Below, piece after piece: positions 48,224 to 57,668 of a stretch of DNA of 64,000 nucleotides. This DNA comes from Thalassospira lohafexi. GTDB lineage: Bacteria > Pseudomonadota > Alphaproteobacteria > Rhodospirillales > Thalassospiraceae. The translations under genes were made by a program, and so were the position numbers. The stretch is from NCBI RefSeq assembly GCF_002844275.1, contig NZ_NXGX01000010.1:1-64000 (forward strand), in the 5' to 3' direction. Within the stretch, counting starts at the first letter, position 1. Every line of letters starts with the position of its first letter. The notes under the pieces are model-generated. The model saw only the letters and a list, made by a program, of their open reading frames with translations, was not told the origin of the DNA and searched no databases.

Positions 48224-49498
48224 TTAGTACATCGGTTTTTCACAGTTGCCGCAGACCCAAGGATAGGTCCAGTCGGCGGTCAATTTTGCGCTTTCTGGCA
48301 GGAAGTCCGACCATGCATCGCCAACAACCGTACCTTCGGTTTCCCAAACGGTGTCAAACTGACCATCGTCCTGCACTTCGCCGATCAGAACCGGCTTGGA
48401 CAGGTGATGGTTGGTGTTCATGACAGCCATACCACCAGTCAGGTTTGCAACTTCCTGGCCATACATGGCCTGACGCACCGCATCAACATCGGTGGTGCCA
48501 GCCTGCTCAACAGCCTGTTTCCACATGTTAAAGCCGATGTAGGTTGCTTCCATCGGATCGTTGGTGACACGTGCGTCATCACCAATGAAGGCATGCCATT
48601 TTTCGATAAAGGCCGTGTTGGCATCAGACTCAACCGACTGGAAGTAGTTCCAGGCAGCAAGGTGACCAACAAGCGGCTTGGTATCAATACCAGCAAGCTC
48701 TTCTTCACCGACAGAGAACGCAACAACCGGAATGTCTTCGGCTTTGATGCCCTGATTGGCGAGTTCCTTGTAGAACGGAACGTTCGCATCACCGTTAATG
48801 GTCGAAACCACGGCGGTTTTCTTACCGGCTGACGCGAATGCTTTTACATCCGCAACAATCGACTGCCAGTCGGAATGACCGAACGGGGTGTAGTTCTCCA
48901 TGATGTCTTCATCAGAGATACCCTTACCGTTCAGATAAGACCGCAGGATTTTGTTGGTGGTACGCGGATAAACGTAGTCGGTACCAAGCAGAACAATACG
49001 TTCCGCGGAACCGCCGTCTTCGCTCATCAGGTAATCAACAGCCGGAATGGCCTGCTGGTTTGGCGCGGCACCGGTATAAAATACGTTGCGCGAGCTTTCT
49101 TCGCCTTCGTACTGAACCGGATAGAACAGCATGCTGTTCAGCTCTTCAAACACCGGCAGAACCGATTTACGCGAAACCGAGGTCCAGCAGCCAAAAACAA
49201 CATCGACTTTATCTTTTTCGATGAGTTCGCGGGCTTTCTCGGCGAAAAGCGGCCAGTCAGATGCCGGGTCAACGACCACAGCTTCGACCTGCTTACCAAG
49301 CAAACCACCATTTTTGTTCAGATCATCCACCAGCATCAGGACAGTGTCCTTCAATGTGGTTTCAGAAATCGCCATCGTCCCCGAAAGAGAATGCAGCACA
49401 CCTACCTTGATGGTATCTGCTGCTTGTGCGGCTGACATCGTCATAACAGACAATGCCAAGGCCCCAGCGCCCATGAGCGCTTGAAGCTTCTTATTCAT
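48224..49498 (-). CDS. urtA: urea ABC transporter substrate-binding protein UrtA
   Basis: 424 residues. Sec signal peptide with AQA cleavage near residue 26, then KVGVLHSLSGTMAISETTLKD, VVVDPASDWPLFAEKA, VDVVFGCWTSVSRKSVLPVFE and MLFYPVQYEGEESS, all typical of UrtA rather than amino-acid LivJ. Ribosome site GGAGG 7 nt before the ATG. First gene of urtABCDE, behind a sigma-54-like promoter. Confidence 0.96.
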   Translation of the reverse strand: MNKKLQALMGAGALALSVMTMSAAQAADTIKVGVLHSLSGTMAISETTLKDTVLMLVDDLNKNGGLLGKQVEAVVVDPASDWPLFAEKARELIEKDKVDVVFGCWTSVSRKSVLPVFEELNSMLFYPVQYEGEESSRNVFYTGAAPNQQAIPAVDYLMSEDGGSAERIVLLGTDYVYPRTTNKILRSYLNGKGISDEDIMENYTPFGHSDWQSIVADVKAFASAGKKTAVVSTINGDANVPFYKELANQGIKAEDIPVVAFSVGEEELAGIDTKPLVGHLAAWNYFQSVESDANTAFIEKWHAFIGDDARVTNDPMEATYIGFNMWKQAVEQAGTTDVDAVRQAMYGQEVANLTGGMAVMNTNHHLSKPVLIGEVQDDGQFDTVWETEGTVVGDAWSDFLPESAKLTADWTYPWVCGNCEKPMY

Positions 49499-49507
49499 TT
49501 ATAGCCT

Positions 49508-49555
49508 CCACTGCGAGTTTATTGCACCGCAGTGGTACTAGCTAAAACCGTGCCA
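49508..49555 (-). promoter_or_regulatory. candidate sigma-54 promoter and leader hairpin of urtA
   Basis: On the minus strand TGGCACG-GTTT-TAGC (49555-49541) keeps the invariant GG and GC ten bases apart and differs from TGGCACGNNNNTTGC at one base. The leader would be ~30 nt. It holds a stem CCACTGCG / CGCAGTGG (49535-49528 with 49515-49508) whose second arm ends in the GG that begins the urtA ribosome site, so folding could mask it. TGCACC-N5-GGTACT (49524-49540) resembles an NtrC site with two or three mismatches. Confidence 0.55.
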
Positions 49556-49853
49556 GAATCACCCTCTTATGGAATAAAATCAAGAATCGAGGGATTCCCA
49601 CGCAGTATCCAACTATTTTACATCGTAGTTTCGGGAAATATTTGCGTGACCCACATTTTATCTGACCATTTTTCAATCATAGATTAAAATTTGATTATTT
49701 TTTAATCACATTGACGCGCCTGCCACCAGCCCCTATTTCAAGGACGGAAGTTTCGCCACCGCTTGCGGTTATTGCACCACAATCCCGCCTTGCCATTGGC
49801 GGCTTCTCGCCCTGCGGGTTCGCCCGCAGGGCGTTATCCATTCAACGCGGGAA
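49556..49853. other. AT-rich region upstream of urtA
   Basis: No gene. Together with the promoter it makes a ~355-bp gap. 49610-49710 is strongly AT-rich (runs such as TTTTAATCACA), as expected for an upstream activating or IHF region of a sigma-54 promoter. The right end holds the hairpin listed separately. Confidence 0.4.
49808..49833. terminator. hairpin past the LysR gene, probable terminator
   Basis: CGCCCTGCGGG and CCCGCAGGGCG form a perfect 11-bp stem closed by TTCG (plus strand), 20 bp past the LysR stop on the minus strand. There is no T-run after it, so it may be a Rho-assisted or 3'-protecting hairpin. Confidence 0.55.
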
Positions 49854-50807
49854 TCATTCTGCTGCCAGAAGGTGATCTTCAGGGGCGATTGACGCAATCA
49901 CGGTTCGGATTTGATCGCGCAACCAAACCAGCCCGACGTCCTTGTCGGTCCAGACTGCCCAGTTCATCGTCACCGGTGGAAATCCGACTTCAATTGGCAT
50001 CTGGCAAAAGCTCAGCCCAAATAACGGGGCATACTGGGTGGCAATACGGCACGGAACCGTTGCGATAATTGGTGCATTGCGCGCCGCAGCCAAAAGCGGC
50101 ATGAAATCAGGGGCCGCCATGACGACGTTCAAATTGATCCCCAACCCCTGCAACGCATCGCCGACACATCCCGCAACGTTACCTGTCTGCGACAACACCG
50201 CGTGGCGTGACGCCAGATAATCCTCACGCGACAAAGGGCGGCCCAGATTAAGAAGATTGGGGTTAAAGCAGCACGCCACTTCGGACTTAAAGAGTACCTC
50301 GCCGAAATAGCCTGATTGCAACGGGCTTTTACATCCGATTGCCAAATCGATCTCGCCATTATTGATCATCGGATCAACGCTGTCGGTGGTGATCGTGCGG
50401 CTTAACAGCTTGGTTCCCGGTGCGTGTATCTGCAAATGACGCAACAACACCGGAAGCAGGATCATTTCCATTTCACCGGTCACCCCCAACCGAAAAACGC
50501 GTTCCGCCGTTGCCGGATCAAAGCAATCTGACGCCTGAAGCGCATTTTGCGCCTGTGACAAGGCAGTACGCACGGGCCCGGCCAAAGCACGGGCCTTGGC
50601 GGTTGGTTGCATTTTCTGCCCGACCCGCACAAACAAATCGTCCTGCAACAACACGCGCAGTGTTGATAAATTGTGGCTCATCGCCGATTGACCAATCCGC
50701 AATTTTTCGGCGGATTTGGTCACGCTAAGCTCTTGCATCATTGCGTCAAACGCAACCATGAGGTTGAGATCGAATGACCGTAAATTGAAATGATCAATAT
50801 TATCCAT
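49854..50807 (-). CDS. LysR-type transcriptional regulator (NodD/LeuO-like group)
   Basis: 317 residues from the ATG at 50807. N-terminal HTH FDLNLMVAFDAMMQELSVTKSAEKLRIGQSAMSHNLSTLRVLLQDDLFVRVGQKMQPT; the DLNLLxxFdal start and RxGxxMxPT ending are those of the NodD/NahR/LinR-like branch. C-terminal ligand domain with NGEIDLAIG. Divergent from the lactamase-fold gene, 100 bp apart, so probably its regulator. Confidence 0.9.
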   Translation of the reverse strand: MDNIDHFNLRSFDLNLMVAFDAMMQELSVTKSAEKLRIGQSAMSHNLSTLRVLLQDDLFVRVGQKMQPTAKARALAGPVRTALSQAQNALQASDCFDPATAERVFRLGVTGEMEMILLPVLLRHLQIHAPGTKLLSRTITTDSVDPMINNGEIDLAIGCKSPLQSGYFGEVLFKSEVACCFNPNLLNLGRPLSREDYLASRHAVLSQTGNVAGCVGDALQGLGINLNVVMAAPDFMPLLAAARNAPIIATVPCRIATQYAPLFGLSFCQMPIEVGFPPVTMNWAVWTDKDVGLVWLRDQIRTVIASIAPEDHLLAAE

Positions 50808-50906
50808 GACCCGCATCGATTTGATTACTGATGAAATGGACTATACATTTTGCCCATAAACTTACAACCCGCCGGTTTGCCCGGCATCTTTAGGAGGAAA
50901 AGATCC

Positions 50907-51890
50907 ATGTTATCACGTCGCGACATGCTCAAAGGGTCATTGGCCGCCGCCGCCATCGGTGCAGTTGGCAGCACCGTATTTGTCCCCCTGCGTGCGGATG
51001 CCAAGGCCCCTTTGGCCGGAACACAGGCACCGGGGTATTACCGCCTGATGGTCGGCGACGTCGAAGTCACCGCCCTGTCGGATGGCACCGGCCATTTCCC
51101 ACTAGCCGACTTATATCTTAACACCACGCCCGACCATGCCCGTACCGCCCTTGCCAATGCGTTTCAGGGCACGCCAACACATGTATCGGTCAACGCGTAC
51201 TTGCTGAATTTCGGGGACCGGCTGGTGCTGCTTGATGCGGGTACCAGTGACTTGATGGGCCCTGCCCTTGGCAAACTGCCGGCCAACATCATCGCATCGG
51301 GCTATCATCCCGATCAGATTGATGATGTCGTCATCACCCACATCCACACCGATCATACCGGCGGGCTGACACTCAATGGCAAAAAGGTCTTTGCCAATGC
51401 CACGGTCCATGTCCCCAAACTTGATGCGGACTATTGGCTAAGCACAGCAAACCGCGACAAGGCCCCGGATGAGGCCAAGCTTTTCTTTGATCAGGCCGTT
51501 GCCGCGACCAAACTCTATCTCGATAGCGGGATGCTTAAAACATACGCGCCCGATGCGTCCGCCATTCCCGGCGTGATCGACACCGCCCACCGCCCGGGCC
51601 ACACACCAGGCCACAGTGCACTTTCGTTTGAAAGCAAGGGTGAGAAATTCGTCTATTGGGGCGACATCACGCACGGCGATGTTTTGCAGTTTGATGAACC
51701 GGGCGTTGCCATCCCGTTTGATGTCGATCCCGATCAGGCGATCAAAAGTCGCGAAGCCGCCTTTGCCGAGGCGGTCGCTGACAAATATCTGGTCGCGGGC
51801 TGTCACATTGCCTTCCCGGGCATTGGTCACGTGCGCGAAGATGCCACGATGTATGACTGGGTACCGATGAACTATCGCGCCGACGTCTGA
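50907..51890 (+). CDS. metallo-beta-lactamase-fold hydrolase, methyl-parathion-hydrolase-like
   Basis: 327 residues from the ATG at 50907, 8 nt after AGGAGG. A Tat-type signal (SRRDMLKG, then an Ala-rich core, ADA) indicates folded export to the periplasm. Binuclear zinc site: H145-x-H147-x-D149-H150 (THIHTDHTGG), H236 region (GHTPGHSAL), D253 (WGDITHGD) and H300 (GCHIAFPGIGH). Flanking sequence (PGYYRLMVGDVEVTALSDG, GPALGKLPANIIASGY, WLSTANRDKAPD) resembles methyl parathion hydrolases, a group with lactonase/esterase side activities. The natural substrate is unknown. Next to urate hydroxylase but convergent with it. Confidence 0.85.
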   Translation: MLSRRDMLKGSLAAAAIGAVGSTVFVPLRADAKAPLAGTQAPGYYRLMVGDVEVTALSDGTGHFPLADLYLNTTPDHARTALANAFQGTPTHVSVNAYLLNFGDRLVLLDAGTSDLMGPALGKLPANIIASGYHPDQIDDVVITHIHTDHTGGLTLNGKKVFANATVHVPKLDADYWLSTANRDKAPDEAKLFFDQAVAATKLYLDSGMLKTYAPDASAIPGVIDTAHRPGHTPGHSALSFESKGEKFVYWGDITHGDVLQFDEPGVAIPFDVDPDQAIKSREAAFAEAVADKYLVAGCHIAFPGIGHVREDATMYDWVPMNYRADV

Positions 51891-51930
51891 TCCCCCGTCT
51901 CCGCCGGGGACTTGCCCGGCACGTCAACGC

Positions 51931-51964
51931 AAAAGGGCGGCCGCATCATGCGACCGCCCTTTAT
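51931..51964. terminator. bidirectional terminator, lactamase-fold gene / puuD
   Basis: AAAGGGCGGCCGCAT and ATGCGACCGCCCTTT pair with one mismatch around a minimal loop; A and T tracts flank both sides, so it works for both convergent genes. Confidence 0.85.
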
Positions 51965-51987
51965 TATGTTGAGGCAAATTTGACGGT

Positions 51988-53223
51988 CTATTCCGGCATG
52001 CCCGCACGTATCCACTGGCCAAGCTGGGCACGTTCTTCGTCGGTCATTTCCGTGATATTGCCAAGCGGCATCGCCCGGCCAATCACGGCCTGTGCCAGCA
52101 CACGCTGGGCATTGGCTTCGATCTGGGCCAAATCATCAAACATCACACCCGCCGGGGCTTCATCGAACCCTTCGTCGCGCGGGTTTTGCGAATGACACGC
52201 CGTGCAGCGGGTTTGCACAATCGCCAACGCATGATCAGCGGTGATGATGTCTTCATCCGCAAGCTTGACCGCATTGGGGTCATAGGATGCAAACATCGCC
52301 AAAACCGCCATACCAACACCGGCTGCTGGAAGTTGCCAGACAATTGCCTTACCCGTCCCGCCCGCATTGCGCGTGTTAAAGAAATGGCGCACCAGACCAC
52401 CGATGATCAGGATCAACCCGACAATCAGCCATGACTGATCATGGGAAAACAGCATCGAATAATGGTTGCTGATCATCATCAGCAACACCGGCAGGGTCAG
52501 ATAGTTATTATGGGTCGAACGTTGCTTGGCCTGTAGCCCCAATGCCGGATCAGGCTTTTCCCCGGCCATCAGGCTGGCAACGACCTTTTTCTGATTGGGA
52601 ATGATGATGCGAAACACATTGGCGGCCATGATCGTACCAATCATCGCCCCGACATGGATAAAGGCCCCACGCCCACTAAACACATGGGTAAAGAAATAAG
52701 CCGCCACCATAATCAGAATAAACAGGGCGACCGCAAGCTTACCCGTACTTTTGCCAATCGCACTTTTGCACAGGATGTCATAGATCACCCACCCGGCAAA
52801 CAGGCTGCCCAACCCAATCAGGATCGCATCCATCTTGGTCAGCGCCAGAACACTTGGGTCGATCAAATAGCTTTCGGCACTCCAGTAATACATGGTCACC
52901 AAAAGCGCAAAACCGGTCAGCCAGGTAAAGTAAGCCTCATACTTAAACCAATGCAGGTCGGCTGGCATGGATTTGGGCGCAACCATCCATTTATTGACGT
53001 GATAAAACCCGCCGCCATGCACCATCCATGCTTCGCCGTAGACACCCTCATCCATGTCTGGCCGCTTGCGCAAACTCAAATCCAGCCAGACAAAATAGAA
53101 CGAAGACCCGATCCAGGCGATGCCCGTAATCAGATGCGCCCAGCGCAGGATCAAATTGATCCAGTCCTGAAACAGAATATCCACGGCGTTAGAAACCTCC
53201 GTCTCGCCCAAGGCAGATGACAA
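51988..53223 (-). CDS. puuD: membrane-bound urate hydroxylase PuuD with cytochrome c domain
   Basis: 411 residues. Membrane urate oxidase of the PuuD type: about eight helices with WAHLITGIAWIGSSFYFVWLD, GEAWMVHGGGFYHV and FKYEAYFTWLTGF, then a C-terminal periplasmic cytochrome c domain with CTACH haem site (C340-H344) and a probable axial Met in RAMP (385). It oxidises urate to 5-hydroxyisourate, passing electrons to the respiratory chain rather than to O2. The hydrolase and decarboxylase for the next steps are not in the window. Confidence 0.93.
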   Translation of the reverse strand: MSSALGETEVSNAVDILFQDWINLILRWAHLITGIAWIGSSFYFVWLDLSLRKRPDMDEGVYGEAWMVHGGGFYHVNKWMVAPKSMPADLHWFKYEAYFTWLTGFALLVTMYYWSAESYLIDPSVLALTKMDAILIGLGSLFAGWVIYDILCKSAIGKSTGKLAVALFILIMVAAYFFTHVFSGRGAFIHVGAMIGTIMAANVFRIIIPNQKKVVASLMAGEKPDPALGLQAKQRSTHNNYLTLPVLLMMISNHYSMLFSHDQSWLIVGLILIIGGLVRHFFNTRNAGGTGKAIVWQLPAAGVGMAVLAMFASYDPNAVKLADEDIITADHALAIVQTRCTACHSQNPRDEGFDEAPAGVMFDDLAQIEANAQRVLAQAVIGRAMPLGNITEMTDEERAQLGQWIRAGMPE

Positions 53224-53480
53224 TCACGTCACACTTGGGCTGCCCCTCTTTTGGGAATGATACCAGCGCCGCTTGTCCCCACGCCGACCAAGAATCATTC
53301 CAATCACTCTCTTATCCAGTCCTACCATAGGCGTCAGAGCACCTCTATTATTAACGCCCCGAGCATAATCGAAATGACTTTCAAACTATTCTTTAAAATG
53401 GCACAGTGGGCGCCACCAAATTGAACAAACAGCAAGAATAAACGCCACAAGCCACGACCAGATCAGGAGCATCCCGCACC

Positions 53481-54392
53481 ATGTCCGACTTTGAGGACAT
53501 CCAGATTTTTGTCCGCGTTGCCGAACTTGGTAACCTTTCTGCTGCCGGGCGCGAATTGCGTCATTCGGCCGCCGTCGTGTCAAACCGCATCGCGCGCCTT
53601 GAAGAACGCCTTGGCGTTCGCTTGCTCAACCGCACAACGCGCCGGGTTAATCTGACCACGGAGGGCGATGTTTATTACCGGCACTGCCTGCGCATCTTAT
53701 CGGAAATGCAGGAGGCCGAAAATGCCATCGCCAATCAAAAAAACACCACACGCGGCCCGGTAACGCTGACCTGCCCAATTGCATTTGGCAACAAATATGT
53801 CGTGCCGATCATTCCGAAGTTTGTTGAAAAAAACCCGGATGTGCAAATCCGCCTGCACCTGTCAGACCGGCTTTTGGACTTGTTGCAAGACAAGGTCGAC
53901 CTTGCCATTCGCATTGCCGAGCTTAAGGAAAGCTCGCTCATCGTTCGCAAACTGGCGGCCAACAAACGCATGCTGGTGGCAAGCCCGGCTTATCTTGAAA
54001 AGCACGGCACACCAAATGTCCCCGGCGATCTTTTGCATCACAATTGCCTGTTGCTGCGCTTCCCCGGATCGCAACAATATCAATGGACGCTGGTCGGCCC
54101 GAATGACGAAGGCGCGGCCACGCTGGCGGTTTCGGGCTCCATGGATTCTGATAACGGCGAAGTCCTGACCCGCTGGTGTCTGGACGGCCATGGCATTGCG
54201 CTTAAATCACACTGGGAAGTCGGTGCTCATATCCGCGATGGCCGCCTGAAGGTCGTGCTGCCCGACTATCAACCGCCATCACATGCGGTCTATGCGCTGT
54301 ATCCGGAAAACCGCTATCTGCCAACACGCGTGCGCGCCTTTGTCGATTTTCTGGTTGGTGAATTTGGCGGCACACCACCTTGGGACCGTTGA
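53481..54392 (+). CDS. LysR-type transcriptional regulator, divergent from puuD
   Basis: 303 residues. HTH: FEDIQIFVRVAELGNLSAAGRELRHSAAVVSNRIARLEERLGVRLLNRTTRRVNLTTEG; ligand domain with DLAIRIAELKESSLIVRKLA. CrgA/DmlR-like group. Shares a 257-bp gap with puuD on the opposite strand, so urate control is plausible but unproven. Followed by a perfect terminator. Confidence 0.9.
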   Translation: MSDFEDIQIFVRVAELGNLSAAGRELRHSAAVVSNRIARLEERLGVRLLNRTTRRVNLTTEGDVYYRHCLRILSEMQEAENAIANQKNTTRGPVTLTCPIAFGNKYVVPIIPKFVEKNPDVQIRLHLSDRLLDLLQDKVDLAIRIAELKESSLIVRKLAANKRMLVASPAYLEKHGTPNVPGDLLHHNCLLLRFPGSQQYQWTLVGPNDEGAATLAVSGSMDSDNGEVLTRWCLDGHGIALKSHWEVGAHIRDGRLKVVLPDYQPPSHAVYALYPENRYLPTRVRAFVDFLVGEFGGTPPWDR

Positions 54393-54420
54393 ACACGTTG
54401 GCCTGATCCAGCCCATCCAA

Positions 54421-54460
54421 AATGAAAATGCCCCGGCACGAAGCACGGGGCATTTTCATT
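54421..54460. terminator. perfect bidirectional terminator
   Basis: AATGAAAATGCCCCG and CGGGGCATTTTCATT are exact 15-bp reverse complements with a 10-nt loop; A- and T-rich outer arms serve both the LysR gene and the convergent deacetylase gene. Confidence 0.92.
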
Positions 54461-54483
54461 TCAAGCCACATCTAATCACGTGA

Positions 54484-55521
54484 TCAGCGTTTGGCTTCAT
54501 TCAGATATCCACTGAGAACCGCCGCCACATTATGCCCGATCACGTCATGGGCGTAGCCGCCTTCCATGGCAAACACGGTTTTAAGGCCCAAGCGCCCGAT
54601 CATTTGACCGATGCGTTTGAAATCATCGGTCTGGAGTTTGAAATCACAAATCGGTTCAGCTTCGTGGGCATCAACACCCAGTGCAATCACCAACGCATCG
54701 GGTTGCCATGTCACAAGCTTTTGCATGGCCTTGGCATAACCCTGCCCCCATGCGCCAAAATCACTGCCACCGGGAAGCGGAATATTAAGGTTCGCCCCCT
54801 GTCCGTCATTACGTCCAGTTTCATTGGCATAGCCCATGAAGAACGGGAACTGATGGGTCGGGTCGGCATGGAGTGAGATGGTCAGAACATCACCACGTTG
54901 ATAGAAAATATCCTGCGCGCCATTGCCATGATGGTAATCAATATCAAGGATCGCGACCTTTTTCGCCCCCTTGGAAATCATCCTCTGGGCTGCAATGGCG
55001 CAATTATTCAAGAAACAATACCCGCCATAGCGGTTGGCATGGGCATGATGACCTGGTGGACGGGTCAGAGCAAAGGATGCCTCGCCGTCATGCCACGTCG
55101 CATCAGCAGCAGACGTAACAGTCTGCGCGCCCCAGTAGGCCGCTTTCCACGTGCCTTGCGTGATCGGGGTATCTGATGAAATGGCAAACTGCCCCAGACG
55201 CGCACTAATGTGTTCGGGTTTGCCGCCAGAAAACCCTGCACTCGGCCAGACATAGGGGAACGCATCGCCCTTGTTACCCGCCTTGGCCCATGCGCCCCAG
55301 GCGTTTTCGATGAAATCAAGGTAATCGGCGTCGTGGATGGCACGGATCGGATCCATGCCGTGATCAGCCGGATCAACAAGCTGCGCCTGTACCGCATGTG
55401 CGACCGCATCACGGATGATGGGAATGCGCCGGGCATTTTCAAAACAGGGCACCATGCGCCCGTGGTGCATTTCGCCAGCACCGTCATGGGCATCGTGGCG
55501 GGCATTAAAGAAAACACGCAC
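54484..55521 (-). CDS. histone-deacetylase-family amidohydrolase (acetylpolyamine amidohydrolase-like)
   Basis: 345 residues from a GTG at 55521 with AGGAGA 7 nt upstream, which yields the family start MRVFFNARHDAHDGAGEMHHG. Arginase/deacetylase fold with zinc and catalytic residues in RPPGHHAHANRYGGYCFLNN, DIDYHHGNGAQDIFY and the GVDAHEAEPICDFKL region. The start motif and DPTHQFPFFMGYANETG match bacterial acetylpolyamine amidohydrolases (AphA), which remove acetyl groups from acetylputrescine and relatives, more than acetoin-utilisation AcuC. Release of diamine nitrogen would fit the window's nitrogen theme. Confidence 0.88.
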   Translation of the reverse strand: MRVFFNARHDAHDGAGEMHHGRMVPCFENARRIPIIRDAVAHAVQAQLVDPADHGMDPIRAIHDADYLDFIENAWGAWAKAGNKGDAFPYVWPSAGFSGGKPEHISARLGQFAISSDTPITQGTWKAAYWGAQTVTSAADATWHDGEASFALTRPPGHHAHANRYGGYCFLNNCAIAAQRMISKGAKKVAILDIDYHHGNGAQDIFYQRGDVLTISLHADPTHQFPFFMGYANETGRNDGQGANLNIPLPGGSDFGAWGQGYAKAMQKLVTWQPDALVIALGVDAHEAEPICDFKLQTDDFKRIGQMIGRLGLKTVFAMEGGYAHDVIGHNVAAVLSGYLNEAKR

Positions 55522-55553
55522 GGCACAGTTCTCCTGTGAGAAGGGCAAGGAAA

Positions 55554-55573
55554 GAGCATCACTAAGGATGCTC
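55554..55573 (-). terminator. terminator past the chemoreceptor gene
   Basis: GAGCATC and GATGCTC form a 7-bp stem with a 6-nt loop, followed on the minus strand by TTTCCTT. 39 bp past the receptor stop. Confidence 0.65.
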
Positions 55574-55611
55574 CAGGATCATCACCCTACCCCGATATGT
55601 TTAGAAAACGG

Positions 55612-56781
55612 TTATTTCTTGGCGGTATAGAGCAGCTTTTCAATCGTATCGAGGAACCCGCCCAGCTTATTGCGCAGATTTTCCGACTGTGTCGCCAGAC
55701 GGCTGGCCATTTCGCGCGTGGTATCGGCGGCGTCGCCAGTACGGCTGGCCATGTCGGAAACAACCGTGATGTTATCGGTAACTTCCTGTGCGCCGCTTGA
55801 TGCCTGTTCGACATTGCGGGTGATGTTTGACGACAGGCTGGCTTGGGTTTCAACATTGCCCGAAATCATGTCCGAGCGCGCGGCCAGATCATCAATCACA
55901 CCGGCAATTTCACGGATCGACCCGACCGACTGTTCAATCGCGGTTTGAATATCCTGCACTTTTTCTTCGATGCTTTCGGTGGCCTTACTGGTCTGATTGG
56001 CAAGACCTTTGACCTCATTGGCAACCACGGCAAACCCTTTGCCCGCCTCGCCCGCACGCGCAGCCTCGATGGTCGCATTCAGGGCCAGAAGGTTGGTCTG
56101 AGCCGCAATATCACGGATAAAGCTGACAACTTCGACAATTTCACCGGCAGCCGCTTCAAGCTGACCAATCCGACCATCGGTTTCCTGCGCCAGACCATTG
56201 GCACGATGGGCAATTTCAACCGATTCACGGGCCTGATCGGACACTTCGCGGATTGACTGGTTCAGTTCTTCAGATGCCTGCGACACCTCGGTCACGTTGC
56301 TGGCGGTCTGACGCGCTGCGGCGGCTACCGTGGTCGAACGTGCACTGGTTTCATGGGCAATCGAATTGGCATCGCCCGATGCCTCGGACAAGGCCGAGGC
56401 TGCACTGGCAATTTCGTCAACAACGTCAAACGAACCGCTTTTGAAATCATCAAGGATGGATGCAAAGCCCGACAGTTTTTCTTCAATCGATGCGGTCGCT
56501 GCATTGATGCGTTTTGCCGATGACAGATATTCACCAACAAGGCCGGTTTCGACAATCCGACGATAATACCGGTTTTCCGAAACGGCCCCCATCGATGCGG
56601 CACTTTCGCGCAAGAACGCATCATTACGGTCGATCAATCGGTTGATCGCGATAAACAATTCGCGCATCTCCGAATGACTGTCGACATTGGTGATGCGCGC
56701 TTCGTAATCACCTTCGGCTGCGGCCAGAACCACATCCAGTGCCTTTTTAATACCTGATTTGGAACCACCAAATAGCGCCAT
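55612..56781 (-). CDS. soluble methyl-accepting chemotaxis protein
   Basis: 389 residues with no membrane segment or signal peptide. The C-terminal signalling domain has the coiled-coil hairpin tip [40 protein letters not shown] (split here as 222-261), which contacts CheA and CheW. The N-terminal ~110 residues ([18 protein letters not shown]...[23 protein letters not shown]) look like a short HAMP-like/helical input. The PAS protein encoded 23 bp upstream probably supplies sensing, making the two a split aerotaxis-type receptor. Confidence 0.92.
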   Translation of the reverse strand: MALFGGSKSGIKKALDVVLAAAEGDYEARITNVDSHSEMRELFIAINRLIDRNDAFLRESAASMGAVSENRYYRRIVETGLVGEYLSSAKRINAATASIEEKLSGFASILDDFKSGSFDVVDEIASAASALSEASGDANSIAHETSARSTTVAAAARQTASNVTEVSQASEELNQSIREVSDQARESVEIAHRANGLAQETDGRIGQLEAAAGEIVEVVSFIRDIAAQTNLLALNATIEAARAGEAGKGFAVVANEVKGLANQTSKATESIEEKVQDIQTAIEQSVGSIREIAGVIDDLAARSDMISGNVETQASLSSNITRNVEQASSGAQEVTDNITVVSDMASRTGDAADTTREMASRLATQSENLRNKLGGFLDTIEKLLYTAKK

Positions 56782-56804
56782 TGCGAACCTCGAACCTCTT
56801 GGTC

Positions 56805-57338
56805 TTAAAGACTTTGGATGAATTTATCGTATGCCATACCGGCATCGGAAAGCTTTTGCGCAAGAACCTTGGATGCGGCCGTCATACCGTCCTTACGGTT
56901 GGCCGTACTGTCCTCGATCTTGCGCAGCTCCGCATAAAGCGGAATGATCGTTTCCTTAAGAATCTTAGGGTCGGCAACCCGGCGATTGGAATGATAGCCA
57001 ATCACCTTGTGCGCGGCATCAAATGTCGGGGTGATATGGGCATAGACCCAGTAATGATCACCCTTTTTACCCATATTCACGACATAGGCAAAAATCTCGT
57101 GCCCGGCGGCAATTTCATCCCACAGCATTTTAAAAATGCAACGCGGCATATCGGGGTGACGGATAAGCGAATGGGGCTGACCAAGGACTTCCTTTTCACT
57201 GAAGTCGGCCAAGCTCAAAAACAGTTCGTTGGCATAGGTGATCCGACCTTTAAGATCGGTCTTGCTGACAATCAGTTCTTCTGGTTTGAAATGGCGTTCC
57301 TTGCCGGACGGCTGAACACCTGAACGCTTTTCACTCAA
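56805..57338 (-). CDS. Aer-type FAD-binding PAS domain protein
   Basis: 177 residues, a single PAS domain close to that of E. coli Aer: [17 protein letters not shown], then [25 protein letters not shown] with R60, H61 and D63 at the positions that bind FAD in Aer, and [16 protein letters not shown] helical tail follows (about 130-177). No membrane or signalling region, unlike Aer. Probably senses redox or oxygen and acts on the soluble receptor encoded 23 bp downstream. Confidence 0.88.
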   Translation of the reverse strand: MSEKRSGVQPSGKERHFKPEELIVSKTDLKGRITYANELFLSLADFSEKEVLGQPHSLIRHPDMPRCIFKMLWDEIAAGHEIFAYVVNMGKKGDHYWVYAHITPTFDAAHKVIGYHSNRRVADPKILKETIIPLYAELRKIEDSTANRKDGMTAASKVLAQKLSDAGMAYDKFIQSL

Positions 57339-57668
57339 CCTTCAATACCCCGTTTATATTCTTCTTTCCCTGCAATTAAGACGTGCAGGGAATTTTGACT
57401 GTCCGATTATCATGTAACCTTAATTCAGCGAAGAAAAAATGTAAATTTATCTTATATTTCAGTCCCTAAGCCCGCCCGCAAAAATAAGACCAATTCAAAT
57501 ACTTAACCTCTTTCACAAATGGGCGATTTGGTCGGATTTCCCGACACTGGAAAGCTCAAATTCTTCTAATCGCCCCAACAACGAACGCCCCGAAAAGGAT
57601 TGATACATCCCTGCGTGCAATGTTCATGTATCATTGCCGCATCAGGCAGGGTTTGTCTTGGGGGATAC
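57339..57668. other. AT-rich divergent intergenic region with two dyads
   Basis: No gene in 330 bp. TTCCCTGCA (57366-57374) and TGCAGGGAA (57384-57392) make a 9-bp palindrome in the PAS leader; TGATACAT (57601-57608) and ATGTATCA (57626-57633) make an 8-bp one upstream of the small plus-strand gene. Both could be operators. Confidence 0.5.
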
